Source: Prorocentrum cordatum
Lineage: Eukaryota; Sar; Dinophyceae; Prorocentrales; Prorocentraceae
Length of the DNA: 22,500 nt
Reading direction: 5' to 3'
NCBI GenBank assembly: GCA_963575745.1
Contig: CAUYUJ010020699.1
Span: 1-22,500 of the forward strand
Part shown: positions 1 through 8,887 of the stretch, piece after piece
Layout: the number at the start of each line of letters is the position of its first letter
Numbering within the stretch: the stretch's first letter is position 1
Program-made: the position numbers and the translations under genes
Notes under the pieces: generated by a model
The model's input: the letters and a program-made list of their open reading frames with translations, nothing else
Told to the model about the DNA's origin: nothing
Databases searched by the model: none

Positions 1-1760
1 AGCTGAGGGCTCTGGCCAAGGCGCGGTGCCACCAAGTGCAGCGAGGCTTCGTTAGAGGTTGGCAGTTCACGACTCGCATTGCAGAGCTGGACGCCCATGC
101 CAGAAATGTGGGCGGCCACGTGGAGGCTGATCGCCTCCAGCCTGTATTCATATCCTTTGATGTGTGCGCGGCCTTCCCGTCCATGAGCTGGGCGTGGATT
201 CGAGCCGTCCTTGAATTCCATCAGATTGCGCTTGGCTTCCTACTGGCGGTCCGAGCACTGTATCATGACATGCAGAGCTGGACGCGGCGCGACGACTCCC
301 AGCAGTTCCTCTCCCATGTCAGCGCAGGCGTGGCCCAGGGCTGTCCGCTATCAGGCACAGTTTGGGCGTTGGCGTTCGATGCATTTCTTCATCACCTCTG
401 CAATTGCAACTCAGAAGGCATTGGCAGCATCCCTCGTGAGCATGGCATTGAAGCGGGAAGTATCGACTACACCCTCTCGGAAGGCCCTGCTGCCATGTCC
501 CCCCATATTGGCTGGAGCTTGTGCAGATGATGTTGATGTGGTACTTCCTGAATTGAAGAATGTTGTGAAGGTTGCCCCAGCTTTCACGGCTGCACGCGAG
601 CTGGCGTCTCTCCAGCTCCAGAGCAAGAAATGTTTCGTTTTCCTTCTGGTTCCGCCCCACCCCAGAATTGAAGGCCGCCGTCGAGGCCCGACTTCTGTCC
701 GTGGCCCCTGAATGTTCGAGCTTTCCGATTCGGGGTCTGGCTAAATACCTGACGATGTTCTTCGGGCCCGAGGCGACGCTGGGGCTTCAGTGGGAGGCAC
801 CAAGCACGAAACTCGGCTTTCGCGTGCGGCTCACGGCTGCCACCCGAGCCCTTGCCGAGGCTTCTGCTCGGCATTGCAACTCCTGCTCCTCCCCCGTACT
901 CTCGTACCTCGTTCAGTTCTTCCCCCTCCCGTCCCGAGCTTTTGCGCGAGCTTCTGCGCGCGCTTCTGCGCCTCCCTCCCAAAACTTTCAAACGAAGCGA
1001 GCTCCTAAGCCTACGTGGATGGCTTCGGGGTTACGCCCCTGCGGCGATGGCTGTCCTCGGTCGGGCTGCTGCGTGGCGGTTCGGGATACACACGTGGCCG
1101 AGAGCTAGGCAGTTCGCTCGTCTCTTGGGGCACGGCCCGCTAGCGCGACACATCCGAGGCGATTGGTTTCCTCCCTGCTGGTCCCTGCCCAGATCCATTG
1201 CTCAATTTCTTGTGTCTGTCCTCGAGGCCTCCCCCTCCTCCGACATCTCCGCCATCGCCCTCAGGGAGGCTGCCACACGTGGGCTGGAGGAGCGCCGTGC
1301 GGTTACCGGATGGAGGCATCGGATCCAACGTGCTTTCTCCCTCTCCTTGTCCTCTACCCTGTTCCCTGACCGTCTGCACCTTCTCTTCCTCCGTCGCCTT
1401 CATGCCTGGTTCCCCTCGTTGCTCCTGCCCGCCCCCAGCCCTCGTGGGCCTGGGCCCATCTCAAAAGCTTTGCGGGAGGATGGGTCACCACTGCTAGGAT
1501 GCCTGTCTTAGCTCGCCGAGGATGTCGCTTCGGGTGTGAGGATGGTGTCGATCCTCTCCCTCACTACCTCTGCTGCCCTCGCCTCCTTCACCTGCTTGCC
1601 CGTCGCCGCCCCCGTGTCTTTCTACCATCCTGCCCGCTTGCTCGGCTTGGGCTCGGGTTTGAGGAAAACTATGCTGGCCCCTTTTCTCGACTCGAAACTC
1701 ATCGATCGATTGTACTTGCATTTCACTGTTACCAAAACTTAAAGCGGAGCAAGATGCTTC
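1..1760 (+). pseudogene. LINE-type reverse transcriptase, 5'-truncated by the window edge and frameshifted
   Basis: This is the degenerate coding region of a non-LTR retrotransposon, which would copy RNA into DNA at a nicked target. Reverse transcriptase motif A (FDVCAAF) lies at 156-176 and motif B (GVAQGCPLSG) at 327-356, both in frame 3. The catalytic ADDVDVV (motif C) is at 523-543 but in frame 1, so at least one indel separates them; the C run near 498-504 is a candidate site. Further frame changes are needed near 640-660 (to frame 2), 930-960 (to frame 3) and about 1495 (to frame 2). The last segment has a CCHC knuckle, C-x3-C-x8-H-x3-C, at 1523-1576, typical of LINE C-termini. The 5' end, including any endonuclease, lies outside the window. 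The 3' limit is not sharp: similarity fades before the microsatellite at 1866. The motifs are well preserved despite four frame breaks, so the copy is a fairly young relic or the assembly contains indels. Confidence 0.85.
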
Positions 1761-1865
1761 GCCCCGCTCTGCCTGTGACCTCGAATCTCACTTGCAGATT
1801 CTTCGAGGCGTCAGGATTGCCACAGGCGCCATGTGATGGAGGATGGTTTCCTGAGGGTATGTGCG

Positions 1866-2042
1866 CTCCTCCTCCTCCTCCTCCTCCTCCTCATCCTCCT
1901 CCTCCTCCTCTTCCTCATCCTCCTCCTCCTCCTCTTCTTCCTCCCCATCATCATCGTCATCATCATCGTTCTCTTGTTCCTCCTCCTCCACCTGGCTGTC
2001 TTCGTTCTCCACCTCCTCCTCCTCGTCTGTGTCCCCTTCATT
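1866..2042. repeat. (TCC)n pyrimidine microsatellite
   Basis: The + strand is an interrupted TCC repeat with TCA and TCT variants. It starts directly after the LINE relic and could be its degenerate tail or an independent microsatellite. Long open frames here encode only polySer, polyLeu or polyGlu and are artefacts of the 3-base period. Confidence 0.9.
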
Positions 2043-2299
2043 TTCCTGCTCCTGCCCTCTGGCGCGCGACGAGGACCACAAAGCGTTGCGAGACACAGTG
2101 CTGAGTGTCTCCTCTGGGAAGGGCCCTCGTGGCCGCGGCCGGGCGCGTCCAGAGAAACTGGTCGGAACGGGGCCGAGAACACGGACGCACGTTGAAACGG
2201 CGCACGATGAGAGTTTGTTTGTTCACTTCTGTGGCCAATGGCGGGGGGCCTTGTTGCGGCGACTGGACTCGCCTCCCGTTGTCAGAGCGACTATCAGGA

Positions 2300-2578
2300 G
2301 CACATGGGAAAAAGGCCAGGAGAGGGGGAGGAAAGGAGAAGGCGAAGGAGAGGAAAAGAAGAGAAGGGGAGCAAATGGGAAAAAAGAGGAAACAGTGGGA
2401 AGAGCGTATAAGGAAAAGAAGGAGGATGAGGAGGAGAAGGAAAAGGGGGGCAGAGGAGGAGGAGGAGGAGGAGGAGGAGGAAGAGGACAAGAAGAAGAGG
2501 GAGGCGCAGGACAAGGAGGAGGAGGACCAGGAGGAGGACGGGGAGGGGGATGGAGGAGGAGTAGGAGGAGGTGCCAGA
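2300..2578. repeat. (GGA)n purine tract, opposite strand polarity to 1866-2042
   Basis: The + strand is almost wholly purine here, with GGA runs densest at 2435-2550. The tract is the inverse of the TCC tract about 270 bases upstream, so the two could pair as a very long imperfect inverted repeat or form triplex DNA. Between them (2043-2299) I see GC-rich unique sequence and no supported gene. Confidence 0.85.
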
Positions 2579-2819
2579 CCAAAGGTGGCGTGGGACACGT
2601 ATGCGAACCAGACTCCTGCGTGGGACACGCCGCTGGACGTGCCTTCAGGCGCGCCCTCCTTTTCCCCCTCCTCCTCTTCCCTTCGTTTTCGTTAAAGAAT
2701 TCCTCCCTGTCACACCCGAGACGTGTCGGCAGGGCAGGCCGGGCGAGGCGCTTGAGACTTCCTCACTAGATGTGATCCTTAAGCTTGAAATGTATTGAAT
2801 CGCTTCGCTCATTCCGCCG

Positions 2820-2960
2820 GCCCTAGAGCCCTCTTTAGGGCCTCATCAGGGCCTCTTGGGGACCTCTTGGGAGTCTCTTGGGGCTCCTTGGCGGCGTCTT
2901 GGGGGCCCCCAGGGCCTCTTGGGGGTCTCTGGGGGGCCTCTTGGGGCAGGAGGGGGGGTA
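2820..2960. repeat. CTCTTGGGG-type minisatellite
   Basis: About ten degenerate units with the core GGCCTCTTGGGG follow one another with variable spacing. The same core recurs at 21765-21965, and a weaker form is seen near 6725-6790. Apparent proteins rich in SWG, LG and PP in this stretch are repeat translations. Confidence 0.75.
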
Positions 2961-3004
2961 GAAGCTTGAAGTTCATGATACCTTCAAAGATAGAGAGCTG
3001 GTAG

Positions 3005-3465
3005 TTTTCAAAACGTGCCTCTCGCCTCAGCTCCGTGCACATTCGTTTTACAGGCTTGCACGAGCTTCACCGATGGAGGGCGGGTCGTAGCAAAATGTGG
3101 CTCTGGTGTGCGCCGCGCACATTCGTTTCAAAATTGCGCAAGAGCTTCACGGATGGAGGGCGGATCGTTTTCAAAATGCGGTTATCACCTTAACACTGCG
3201 CGCATTCGTTGCACAAGTGTGCAAAGGGTTTTACGGGTGGAGGGCGGGCCGTTTTCAAAATGTGGTTCTCGCCCAAGCGCCGCGCACGCCTTTAAAAGGC
3301 TTGCAAGAGCTTCACGTATGGAGTATGGCTCTTGTTCAAAATGTATGTCTCGCCTTAGCGCCGCGCACATATGTTGCAAAGGTGGCAAAACCTTCACGGA
3401 ATGAGGGGTTCCTTTTCAAAAGTGGTTCTCGCTTGAGATCCGCGCACATGTGTCTTGAGAGTTCA
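3005..3465. repeat. Degenerate ~82-bp tandem array, about 5.5 units
   Basis: Each unit contains CGCGCACATTCGTT-like sequence, then a GCAAGAGCTTCACGGATGGA-like block, a GGGCGG block and TTTTCAAAATGTGG. The base following the conserved GCAC falls at 3041, 3121, 3204, 3288, 3369 and 3448, giving spacings of 80, 83, 84, 81 and 79. The units differ by many substitutions, so the array is old. Short open frames on both strands follow the repeat and show no domain. Confidence 0.85.
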
Positions 3466-3524
3466 CGACAGTTTGGGGATTTGTTTGGTTCATGCCCCAT
3501 GAACGGTCTTGTGGCATCATGTAG

Positions 3525-3668
3525 GACTGTCAGGTCGCAACAGTCACGTTGATTCGCGGTGTTGAGGTCCCAGGAACGGTGTTCTGGCACGACTAAGAAT
3601 CGCCAGGACGCGACAGTAGCGCTGATTCGTGTTGAAGTTCCAGGAATGGCATTCGGGCACGATTCAGA
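3525..3668. repeat. 73-bp imperfect duplication
   Basis: Two units run in tandem. GATTCG falls at 3551 and 3624, a spacing of 73. Both carry a CAGTxxCG-GATTCG core, then GTTGAxGTxCCAGGAA and a TTCxGGCACGA end. No gene is supported here. The following 3669-4060 is spacer with a short pyrimidine patch at about 3825-3905. Confidence 0.7.
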
Positions 3669-4069
3669 CTTGTCATACGATTGTCTTCCAACGGGACACG
3701 TCCTTCAGTGAGAATAGATTCGTGTAGCGGCCTATGAAGGGGGAACGCGAAGGGAGGTTCATTGCAACATCATTGGTTGGTGCGTCTTGGGTTTACGCTG
3801 GTCATACACCTCCCTACTTTAGCACATCCTCCTCACCCTCCCCAGCCCCCTCCTCTTCCTCCCCTTCCTCTTCATTATCATCCCGTCATGTCCCACACTC
3901 CTTCTTCTCAAGTGTATAAGGCCAATGAAGCCTGCCTGCCCCCCCCCCTGCAAAGCGGGTGCGGTTCGACCGTTTGAACGTTCCAAATAATTGGCGCTCT
4001 CCCGGCAAACTTTCTCGTGAGGAGGGACACAGGAGCTTCTCTCAGCCCACCCTTCGAGACCCAAAAGGC

Positions 4070-4835
4070 CTTCTGCTTCCTCCTCCTCCTCCTCCTCCTC
4101 CTCTTCCTCCTCCTCTTCTTCCTCCTCCTCCTCCTCCTCCTCCTCCTCCTCCTCCTTCTCTCCTCCTCCTCCTCCTCCTCCCTCCCCCTCCTCCGCTGCT
4201 GCTGCTGCTCCTCCCTCCTCCTCCTCCTCCGCCTCCTCCCCTCGTCCTCTCCTCCTCCACCTCCTGCTTCTCCTCCTCCCCCTCTTCCTCCTGCTGCTGC
4301 TGCTCCTCTCCCCTCCTCCTTGTCATCCTCCCCTCCTCCTCCCTCCTCCTCCTCCTCCTCCTCCTCCTCCTCCTCCCTCCCCCTATTCCTCCACGTTCTC
4401 CTCCCTCCTCCTCTGCTCCTGCTCCTCCTCCTCCTCCTTCCCTCCTCCTCCTCCTCCTCCTCCTTCCTCCCTCCTCCTCAACCTATTCCTCCTCGTCCTC
4501 CTCCTCCTCCTGCTGCTGCTGCTCCTCCTCCTCTTCCTCCTCCTCCTCCTCCTCTCCTCCTCCTCCTCCTCCTCCTCCTCCTCCTCCTCTCCTCCTCCCC
4601 TCCTGCTGCTGCTGCTGCTGCTCCTCCTCCCCCTCCTCCTTCTCATCCTCCCCCTCCTTCTCCTCTCCTCCTCCTCCTTCTCCCCTCCTATTCCCTCCCC
4701 CTCCTCTCCTCCTCCTCCTCCTCCTGCTGCTGCTGCTGCTGCTCCTCCTCTTCCTCCTCCTCCCTCCTCCTCCTCCACCTCCTCCTCCTCCCCCTCCTCC
4801 TCCGCCTCCTCCACCTCCTCCTCCTCTCCCTCCTT
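4070..4835. repeat. Long (TCC)n polypyrimidine tract with embedded (CTG)n clusters
   Basis: About 765 bases are nearly pure C/T on the + strand. The unit is TCC or CTC, broken by at least five CTG clusters (about 4195-4209, 4292-4303, 4510-4521, 4603-4621 and 4725-4742). All frames stay open because the period is 3, giving polySer, polyLeu, polyPro, polyGlu or polyGly products. I do not treat these as genes. Confidence 0.95.
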
Positions 4836-4840
4836 TGCGG

Positions 4841-5705
4841 CGGCCCTCTGGCTCGCCTTGCCCCTTTCGTGTGGCAGTTCGCCCTAGTGCGACCCAGCAC
4901 GGGCTAGGACGCCGCGCCACGCGACCGCCGGCGCGGCGACCAGACTGAATATTATCTTTGGCCGATGACCTTCAGGACGCGTGTTGGCCAAATTGCGTGT
5001 GCGTGAGTGTGTCTGTGTGTGTCTGTGTGTGTTACCCCCTTCAGCTCCACTGACACCACGCCGCCTGCGCTGACTCTTATTTCGCAGCCTGCGTCGTGGT
5101 AGAGGGATCCTGCGGACAAGCACACATTGGCGCGAATGCACGTCCCGAGGACCACCGGCTGGGGCCTCACTCACAGCGTCCAGGCCGGCACGCGCGTTCC
5201 CCTTGACAGAAGCATGCCATGCCGAGGGGCTGCGCGGCTTCCTCGACGTTGCGCCGCCGTCGGACACGCAGATCGGGGACCGAGTCGTCGCCTCCTGAGC
5301 TTCGACGTCCGAACGTCGCCAGCAGCTCTGTCCCGGTGGTCGTCTCCGCGAAGTTTACCGGGGAGCGTGTGATCCAGTCATGCCCTCGCGTCTAGGCTCC
5401 TGCGCGGTGGCAGTCACCCGGCGTCGCTGCCGTGCTACAGCCAATCCGCATAGTGAGGATGAACAGCTTTCCAAGGTGGTTACCCTTGCATCCTTCCCCT
5501 TCGGCCCATCCTTGGCCGCGTTCGCTGGCCGCGCCCCGCTCGCAAAGTGTCGGCATGGCATTCCAAGGCCCTTGCGTCCTTACCATGCGTCCTTCTTGTA
5601 CGGCTTGACTGTACAAGAGTTCTGGCTGAGCGTTCCGTTCGGCGCCTCGCCAGGATCCGTCCCCGACCGCTTCTGCCTTGCCCTCGCCCCCCTGTTGGGA
5701 GCGGG
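4841..5705. other. GC-rich spacer with no supported gene
   Basis: A short TGTGTC tract lies at 4999-5030. An open frame starting at 5380 runs through about 110 residues of ordinary composition before entering polyPro/polyHis repeat. It shows no recognisable domain or signal, so I do not call it as a gene. Confidence 0.5.
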
Positions 5706-5710
5706 AAGCG

Positions 5711-5788
5711 CACCACCACCACCACCACCACCACCACCACCACCACCACCACCACCACCACCACCACCACCACCACCACCACCACCAC
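5711..5788. repeat. (CAC)26 perfect trinucleotide repeat
   Basis: Twenty-six uninterrupted CAC units occupy 78 bases. The lack of interruptions implies recent expansion or strong instability. It lies 77 bases before a second CAC tract. Confidence 0.97.
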
Positions 5789-5865
5789 TTGCGAGGATTC
5801 AGGCTGAGCTGATGTGCGAGATGCGGGTGTGCACGATGTCCTGCGAGAGCGCCCGAAACGATATA

Positions 5866-6000
5866 CACCACCACCACCACCACCACCACCACCACCACCA
5901 CCACCACCACCACCACCACCACCACCACCACCACCACCACCACCACCACCACCACCTGGTGGTGGTGGTGGTGGTGGTGGTGGTGGTGGTGGTGGTGGTG
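5866..6000. repeat. (CAC)30 followed by (GGT)14: perfect palindromic microsatellite
   Basis: CAC repeats fill 5866-5956. They are followed by a single T at 5957 and then GGT repeats to 6000. The 43 bases on each side of 5957 are exact reverse complements, so the strand switch makes a perfect inverted repeat within a microsatellite. Open frames through it encode polyHis-polyVal or polyPro-polyGly and are not supported as genes. Confidence 0.95.
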
Positions 6001-6194
6001 CGTTTCCTTGTCCCTGTCAGGACAGCCTGTGGCTCGGAGTCGACAGCCTGTCCCGCCGCGTGCAGCACGGCGGTGGGCATGATGTGAGAGAGGGCCCGGC
6101 GTCGCCGCGCGCGGGACCCGACGGGCTGGACGCGGGCGCGGGCGGAGGCAGCAGAGGCCTGCTGTGCCGAGGACGGCCCAGGCGCCGCTGGTTT

Positions 6195-6600
6195 GGTCAG
6201 GGCGCCCCCGCCGCGGGGACTCGGCCGCGAGTCCCTGGCACCGAGCGGGCTCGGCGCCGCCACCTGCCAGGTCACCCAGCGGAGGCCATGCCGAGGCACA
6301 CGACTCGCGCAGCGCCGCCGGCTGCGTCGGGACGTCCCGCCGTCTGGAGTCGGCCGAAACTCCTGCGCGCTGAGTGGGGGGGCGCAGCGTCGCCGCTTCC
6401 TAGATCGCCGAGTGGAGGCCACGCGAGGGTGCACGACGTTCCTAGATCGCCGAGTGGGGGCCACGCGCGAAGGTGCACGACGTGGGCAGCGCCACCAGCT
6501 CTCTCAGGACGCCCCCGCTGTGTGGGTGGACTCGGCCGACATTCCCGGGCAGAGTGCAGGCGCGGCGTCGCCACGTGCTATATAGATTGCCGCGCGAGGG
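6195..6600. repeat. ~132-bp GC-rich tandem array, three units, with an internal 42-bp duplication
   Basis: The block GGACGYCCCCGCYG followed by ACTCGGCCG recurs, with anchor positions 6201, 6331 and 6508. The first spacing is 130. The second is 177, longer because a 42-bp block beginning CCTAGATCGCCGAGTGG is duplicated at 6399-6440 and 6441-6483. Open frames across it carry Arg/Ala/Pro-rich repeat peptides with no known domain. Confidence 0.7.
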
Positions 6601-7100
6601 CCAGGCACAGGGCAATCCTTGGACAATTTCGCGGCTCAGAAGCCCGTGGGCAGCTGCCTGCCGAGCCGAGGGGAGCACTGGACTCCGGACGGCCTCCAGG
6701 CTATGGGAGGTTGTTGCTGCTCTTCTCGGGCACCGGGGGGCCTCCAGGGACCTCGGGAGCCCCCAGAGTCCCCGGGGGTCTGCGACAGACCTCGGGCCCC
6801 GCGGCGCGCCGAGCGATGCCGCGCGCGGACGCCGGTGCGCACTACCGAAGCGAGCAAGTCCAGGACAGCCCTGTACTCGTCCGCAGCCCCATCCTCATCC
6901 TCTTCCACCGAGCAGGCGAGCCCTCGCTTCCATCGGCCCCGCCTCCTCGAAGGAGGCCGCGGAGCCGCCCAGTGAGCCCCTCCCAGGGCGCACGGGGGGC
7001 TCGAGCGAGGCAAGGCGCGCGGCGAGGGGCGGGCAGTCCAGCTGGGTGGAGTGAGGCGGGCTCTGGTGCGCCTCGCGGCGGCCGCCCAGGTCACCCCGCG
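6601..7100. other. GC-rich spacer with no supported gene
   Basis: The stretch contains a short block near 6725-6790 that resembles the CTCGGGAG/CTCTTGGG minisatellites. No domain, RNA gene or clear regulatory site is visible. Confidence 0.4.
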
Positions 7101-7103
7101 GGG

Positions 7104-7161
7104 GGGGGCGCGCGAGGACGATCGCGCCTCGCGCGCCGCGGTCCAGGCCAGAGCGGTGGCC
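7104..7161 (+). repeat. 58-bp direct repeat, left copy
   Basis: This block, from GGGGGCGCGCGAGGACGATC to GCGGTGGCC, recurs at 7552-7609 with one mismatch. The two copies bracket the long TCC tract at 7165-7460. Confidence 0.9.
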
Positions 7162-7164
7162 GCT

Positions 7165-7460
7165 CTCCTCCTCCTCCTCCTCCTCCCCCTCCTCCTCCTC
7201 CTCTCTCCTCCTCCTCCTCCTCCTCCTCCTCCTCCTCCATCTCCTCCTCCTCCTCCTCCTCCTCCTCCTCCTCCTCCTCCTCCTCCTCCTCCTCCTCCTC
7301 CCTCCTCCTCCTCCCTCCTCCTCCTCCTCCTCCTCCTCCTCCTCATCCTCCTCCCTCCTCCTCCTCCTCCTCCTCCTCCTCCTCCTCCTCCTCCTCTCCT
7401 CCTCCTCCTCCTCCTCCTCCTCCTCCTCCTCCCACCTCCACCTCCCTCCTCCTCCTTCCC
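7165..7460. repeat. (TCC)n polypyrimidine microsatellite
   Basis: The + strand shows about 295 bases of TCC repeat with sparse interruptions. It begins right after the left 58-bp repeat and ends about 90 bases before the right copy. Confidence 0.95.
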
Positions 7461-7538
7461 CTCCTCTGGCCGGCCGCTGCCCTGCCCGGGCGCCTGCAGC
7501 GCGGCGCGGCCGCGGAGGCCCCCGCGCGCGCTGGGGCA

Positions 7539-7570
7539 ATCGTCCTCGCGCGGGGGCGCGCGAGGACGAT
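7539..7570. repeat. 14-bp perfect hairpin at the edge of the right 58-bp repeat
   Basis: ATCGTCCTCGCGCG at 7539-7552 is the exact reverse complement of 7557-7570, with a GGGG loop. The right arm lies within the right direct-repeat copy. The left copy lacks the matching left arm. Confidence 0.85.
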
Positions 7571-7609
7571 CGCGCTTCGCGCGCCGCGGTCCAGGCCAGA
7601 GCGGTGGCC
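7552..7609 (+). repeat. 58-bp direct repeat, right copy
   Basis: It matches 7104-7161 with a single C/T difference and lies 448 bases downstream in the same orientation. Confidence 0.9.
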
Positions 7610-8071
7610 CTTCTCCATGGCGGCGGCGCGAGCGGCGCGAAGATGACCGCGCACCGCGGGGCGCGAGGACTCGAAGTTAGGTGACCTAGGCTCATGGTGT
7701 TCCAGCCTACTTTAGGCTGGGTCACCAGCAATACTTTCGGGCACCAAGAAGGCGTCGGAAACTGGAGGCTTTTCACGTGTCGGGCCCTGGGAGGCGGCAC
7801 GCGTTCGACACCTCGCTAGTGTGTCGGGCTGGCACTGTTTCGAGGCTTTGCTGGGTGCTCGAAATGACTTTCCACCAACCTGGGGCCACACCTGCAGAGC
7901 TGCCTGCTGCCCAGCCCGCCGGCCGCATCACCGCCACGTGAAGCTCCTCTTCTCCGTGGCTCCTCGCGGCGGCCTCTTCGGCGGTGCGGAGACGACAGGG
8001 AGCGGCCGCTGCCAGGGTGGGCCACCCCTCGGCCGATTCCCAGCGACCCGCCCTGCTCAGAGGGCCTATTC
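7610..8071. other. Spacer with no supported gene
   Basis: A weak inverted repeat (GGTGACC with GGTCACC, about 7680-7730) is the only structure seen. Short open frames have no recognisable features. Confidence 0.4.
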
Positions 8072-8231
8072 TTAAGTCGGGCATGTCCCTCTACAGAAGG
8101 AATATTCGAGAAGAGTGATCAATAGTCTGGTGACGATGTTTCGTGTGTTTTTTATGCTATGTATGATGATGTGTTGACTATGTTTTATTTGTCTTCCAAA
8201 ATCCACCTGTTGGAGGACATGCCCGACCTAA
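8072..8231. mobile_element. MITE-like element, copy A
   Basis: The 160-base element begins TTAAGTCGGGCATGTCC and ends GGACATGCCCGACCTAA. Its terminal inverted repeats are 8072-8096 and 8207-8231, with 22 of 25 positions matching. The interior is AT-rich, unlike the surroundings, and has no coding capacity. TA lies at both ends and could be a target duplication, as in Tc1/mariner-like elements. TTAA appears only on the left. The relation to copy B (19320-19480) is clear: nearly equal length, the same ends, and shared internal blocks ATAGTCTGGxGACGATGTT and CTTCCAAAAT. Known dinoflagellate introners are also small elements with inverted ends, so that is an alternative class. Confidence 0.8.
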
Positions 8232-8590
8232 GCCTTTTCGAGCCCAGCCAACCGGAAGCGGCGAAACGAAAGCGGTCCATGCTGGAAGATAACGATCGAG
8301 GGCCGCGTTGTTCAGTCTTTCGCGTGCCCTGCATGCTTGCTCCGCCTCCCGCCACTACCGCACGTCACGTTCTGCATGATCTGAGCCCCCCCCCCACCCT
8401 GCCTCCCTCCGCGTCCGCTTTCTTTCCTCGCCCGCATGTACGGGTTGACAATATCCTGGTCCGCGGCCCGTCCTGGCTCGAACCCGAGATAGTCTGCTCT
8501 GCCTGCAGGGGCCTCCGGCCTCGTCTTGGGGACCTCCGAAGGCATCCGAGGAGGCCGGAAGCTCCACGCTCTTCTGGGGCTCACGACAGA
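8232..8590. other. Spacer with no supported gene
   Basis: An open frame from 8159 crosses the MITE end and continues to 8686. It ends in polyGlu encoded by the GGA repeat and shows no domain. Confidence 0.4.
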
Positions 8591-8593
8591 CCT

Positions 8594-8648
8594 CAGGAGG
8601 AGGAGGAGGAGGAGGAGGAGGAGGAGGAGGTGGAGGAGGAGGAGAAGG
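8594..8648. repeat. (GGA)n microsatellite
   Basis: About 17 GGA units with few interruptions on the + strand. Confidence 0.9.
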
Positions 8649-8887
8649 AGCCGCCGTGCATGTCTTTGTCATCAACGCAGTACTAATGGTCTCGTCGGGC
8701 TTGTGACGATTCCCGCTTTTCCTTCGCACCTCCCGCTCCGCCTAGCCTGCACTACGGTGGTGCGAGTTCGAGTTTGATGTTGTTCGTCGGTTATGATGTT
8801 TATTGTGCCTGATCTCTGTGGGAAGACTCGACGGCGCTCGCCTAGGTCAGGGTCGCTAGAACGAGGAGAAACACCACCGCAGCACGG

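Noticed and set aside
2826-2834. TTTAGGG as a telomeric repeat
   Set aside because: It is a single occurrence inside a different minisatellite.
3959-4948. Proline/leucine/serine-rich open frames of about 300 codons
   Set aside because: All derive from the 3-base TCC repeat, where stop codons cannot occur.
6580-6590. TATATAG as a TATA box
   Set aside because: It is isolated, with no gene downstream, and dinoflagellate genes generally lack TATA boxes.
5814-7646. A 610-codon + strand open frame
   Set aside because: It strings together polyPro, polyGly and polySer from microsatellites with Arg/Ala-rich GC sequence. No domain is present and several repeats explain its openness.
8470-8495. CTCGAACCCGAG as a possible tRNA T-arm
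   Set aside because: No acceptor, D-arm or anticodon stem could be placed around it.
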